The notes below the pieces were generated by a model. That model searched no databases, had not been told where the DNA came from, and was given only the letters and a program-made list of their open reading frames with translations. From NCBI GenBank assembly GCA_905233915.1, contig CAJOFM010000019.1, positions 1 through 53,399 of the forward strand: a stretch of 53,399 nt of DNA. Direction: 5' to 3'. Below, one piece after another: positions 51,874 to 53,399 of the stretch (positions within the stretch are counted from its first letter, which is position 1; each line of letters opens with the position of its first letter). Source of the DNA: an uncultured Muribaculaceae bacterium. GTDB taxonomy: Bacteria > Bacteroidota > Bacteroidia > Bacteroidales > Muribaculaceae. Made by a program: the position numbers and the translations under genes.

Positions 51874-53399
51874 CGTCGTGTTCGAGGACGTGTAGCAGGC
51901 ATAGGCCTCGGGTAGCCCGGGTTGCTCGTGCCGCCGTCGATGTGGGCGTAGGCAGCATCGATGTTGCTGGCATCATAGGTCGTACCTTTGCCACCCACCA
52001 GGCTGGTGCAGTTATAGAACATATTAGTGGAGCTGGCCACAGCCGTGGTGCTCCAACCACTGCCCACATAGATGGTCCGCAGTTTATTGCTCTCCTCGAA
52101 CATAGACTGCATATCTATCACCTGGGACGTATTGAAACTGCTCAAGTCAAGGCTCGTCAAACCAATGCATCTATAGAACATTTGAGTCATATATATCACC
52201 TTGGACGTGTTGAAGTGGCTCACATCAAGGCTTGTAAGCTTTCTACAGCCTAAGAACATCCATGCCATACTGGTCACCTCGCTGGTGTTCAGGTAATTCA
52301 TGCCCGTGATGGATTCGAGGTTCGTCATGCTATCGAACCAATCACTGGTGCTCGTCGGACGGGCATTGGCGAACGAGGGGTCAAAGACCACCTGGGTCAC
52401 ATCTTGACAAGTGCCGTCATTGTGCCAATCGGTAAAATTGGTGCCCGTGTTCAGGTCGTAGGTCGTGCCCGAGCGACTGCTGCGCTGGTTGTCGTAGTAG
52501 AACGTCAGCGTCGTGTTCGACGACGTGTAGCAGGCATAGGCCGTTGGTGCGTTCTTATCAGTGAAGTAGCCCGGGTTGCTCGTGCCGCCGTCGATGTGGG
52601 CGTAGGTCTTGTCCGTCGGGTTGGATGAGTTCCAGGTCGTGCCCTGGCCGCCCACCAGGCTGGTGCAGTTAAAGAACATATTAGCGGAGCCCGTCACGGC
52701 CGCAGTGCTCCAGCCACTGCCCACATAAATGGTCCGCAGATTGTAGCAGTTATAGAACATGCTACTCATCTTTATGGTCACGTTGGACGTGTTGAAACTG
52801 CTCAAATCAAGGCTCGTTAAGCCAATGCAGCCAGAGAACAATTGATTCATATATATCACCTTGGACGTGTTGAAGTGGCTTACATCAAGGCTCGTAAGTT
52901 TATTACAATTCGTAAACATCCAACCCATATTGGTCACCTCGCTGGTGTTCAGGTAACTCAGGCCCGTGATGGATTGAAGATTCCTCATGTTGTAGAACCA
53001 ACTATAGGTAGTCGTCGGGCGGGCATTGGCAAACGACAGGTCAAAGACCACTTTGGTCACATTGGCATTGGTACCGTCGTTCTCCCAACCGGTATCGTTG
53101 TCGCCCGTGTTCAAGTCGTAGGTCGTGCCCGTGCGGGAGCTGCGCTGGCCGTCGTAGTAGAACGTCAATGTCGTGTTCGACGGCGTGTAGCAGGCATAGG
53201 CCTCGGTCACCTTCTCGGTGAAGTAGCCCGGGTTGCTGGGGCCGCCGTCGATGTGGGCGTAGGTGGCATCGATATGATTGGCATCATAGGTCGTGCCCTT
53301 GCCGCCCACCAGGCTGGTGCAATCTTGGAACATGTAGTAGGAACTTGTCACGGCTGCTGTGGTCCAACCCGAACCCACATAGACGGTCCTTAGACTGGT
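51870..53399 (-). CDS. BspA/DUF285 repeat protein, N-terminus outside the window, 3' end frameshifted
   Basis: An open frame running off the right edge, so the start is not visible. It contains the end of one unit and two further units of about 215 residues, each with AYACYT, LTFYYD, QRSSRTGTTYDLNTG, several DUF285 repeats of the form FNTSxVxxMxxMFxxC, and the closing YAHIDGGTSNPGYFT. At about 51910 the last linker lacks 16 bases present in the sibling linker near 53210 (the stretch coding FTEKV), which shifts the frame to a stop at 51870. Restoring the 16 bases joins it to the 51082-51873 frame. It could be a pseudogene, a phase-variable locus or an assembly artefact. Confidence 0.8.
   Translation of the reverse strand, partial: TSLRTVYVGSGWTTAAVTSSYYMFQDCTSLVGGKGTTYDANHIDATYAHIDGGPSNPGYFTEKVTEAYACYTPSNTTLTFYYDGQRSSRTGTTYDLNTGDNDTGWENDGTNANVTKVVFDLSFANARPTTTYSWFYNMRNLQSITGLSYLNTSEVTNMGWMFTNCNKLTSLDVSHFNTSKVIYMNQLFSGCIGLTSLDLSSFNTSNVTIKMSSMFYNCYNLRTIYVGSGWSTAAVTGSANMFFNCTSLVGGQGTTWNSSNPTDKTYAHIDGGTSNPGYFTDKNAPTAYACYTSSNTTLTFYYDNQRSSRSGTTYDLNTGTNFTDWHNDGTCQDVTQVVFDPSFANARPTSTSDWFDSMTNLESITGMNYLNTSEVTSMAWMFLGCRKLTSLDVSHFNTSKVIYMTQMFYRCIGLTSLDLSSFNTSQVIDMQSMFEESNKLRTIYVGSGWSTTAVASSTNMFYNCTSLVGGKGTTYDASNIDAAYAHIDGGTSNPGYPRPMPATRPRTRR
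51890..53399 (-). repeat. Tandem 635-660 bp units of the DUF285 gene
   Basis: The marker GTGTAGCAGGCATAGG recurs at 51890, 52525 and 53185, giving units of 635 and 660 bases that share most of their sequence. Recombination between units would change protein length. Confidence 0.8.

Overview
The window looks like chromosomal DNA of a Bacteroidales bacterium, possibly near Muribaculaceae or Prevotellaceae. The evidence is the promoter signature TTTG-N19..21-TAnnTTTG seen many times, the complete moxR-batABCDE aerotolerance cluster, SusE/SusF-like starch-binding modules, a BspA/DUF285 surface protein, DUF4301 and WbqC proteins, and C-terminal dockerin-like tails of the form NVADVTALI. The family assignment is inference; no rRNA or taxonomic marker was compared.

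Layout. 1-1100: an AT-rich segment with a CPBP membrane protease and a small overlapping ORF. 1130-4369: a secreted multidomain GH13 alpha-amylase ending in a dockerin-like tail. 4460-9181 (minus): an operon of carboxylesterase lipoprotein, GH29 alpha-L-fucosidase and C69 dipeptidase. 9302-11608: ftsY and rimO. 11803-14451: a secreted protein of seven starch-binding-type modules plus a dockerin-like tail. Its promoter region repeats the operator and -7 box of the amylase gene at nearly identical spacing, so the two probably form one starch regulon although they lie 7.4 kb apart and no SusC/SusD pair is present. 14553-19329 (mostly minus): a Dabb protein, rpsF-rpsR-rplI, a thioredoxin, DUF4301 and a secreted coiled-coil protein.

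19444-26034: a RelA-type synthetase with a degenerate hydrolase motif, a macro-like protein, a Dus enzyme, a RAYT transposase broken by an amber codon with REP-like hairpins, a duplicated promoter, and an acyl-CoA synthetase. 26301-36704: a small lipoprotein, nagB, surE, gltX, an uncharacterized protein, waaA, then DUF177-rpmF-fabH-era-der. 36705-38237 is mostly non-coding apart from one secreted coiled-coil gene: a tRNA with a CAU anticodon and two candidate small RNAs. 38238-41486: WbqC, lepB, a PH-domain protein and PAP2.

41523-50277 (minus): moxR, DUF58, a BatD-like/DUF4381-type protein, batA, batB, batC, batD, batE. Several junctions carry seven-base-period tracts, some beside a hairpin that overlaps or lies next to the upstream stop codon. 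50460-51080 is a non-coding array with a GC-rich word about every 50 bp. 51082-53399 is a repetitive BspA/DUF285 surface protein, split by a frameshift and running off the right edge.

The most notable signals are the shared operator/promoter architecture of the two dockerin-tailed starch proteins, the heptad-tract plus hairpin elements of the bat operon and the neighbouring 50-bp array, and the RAYT with matching hairpins before and inside it.
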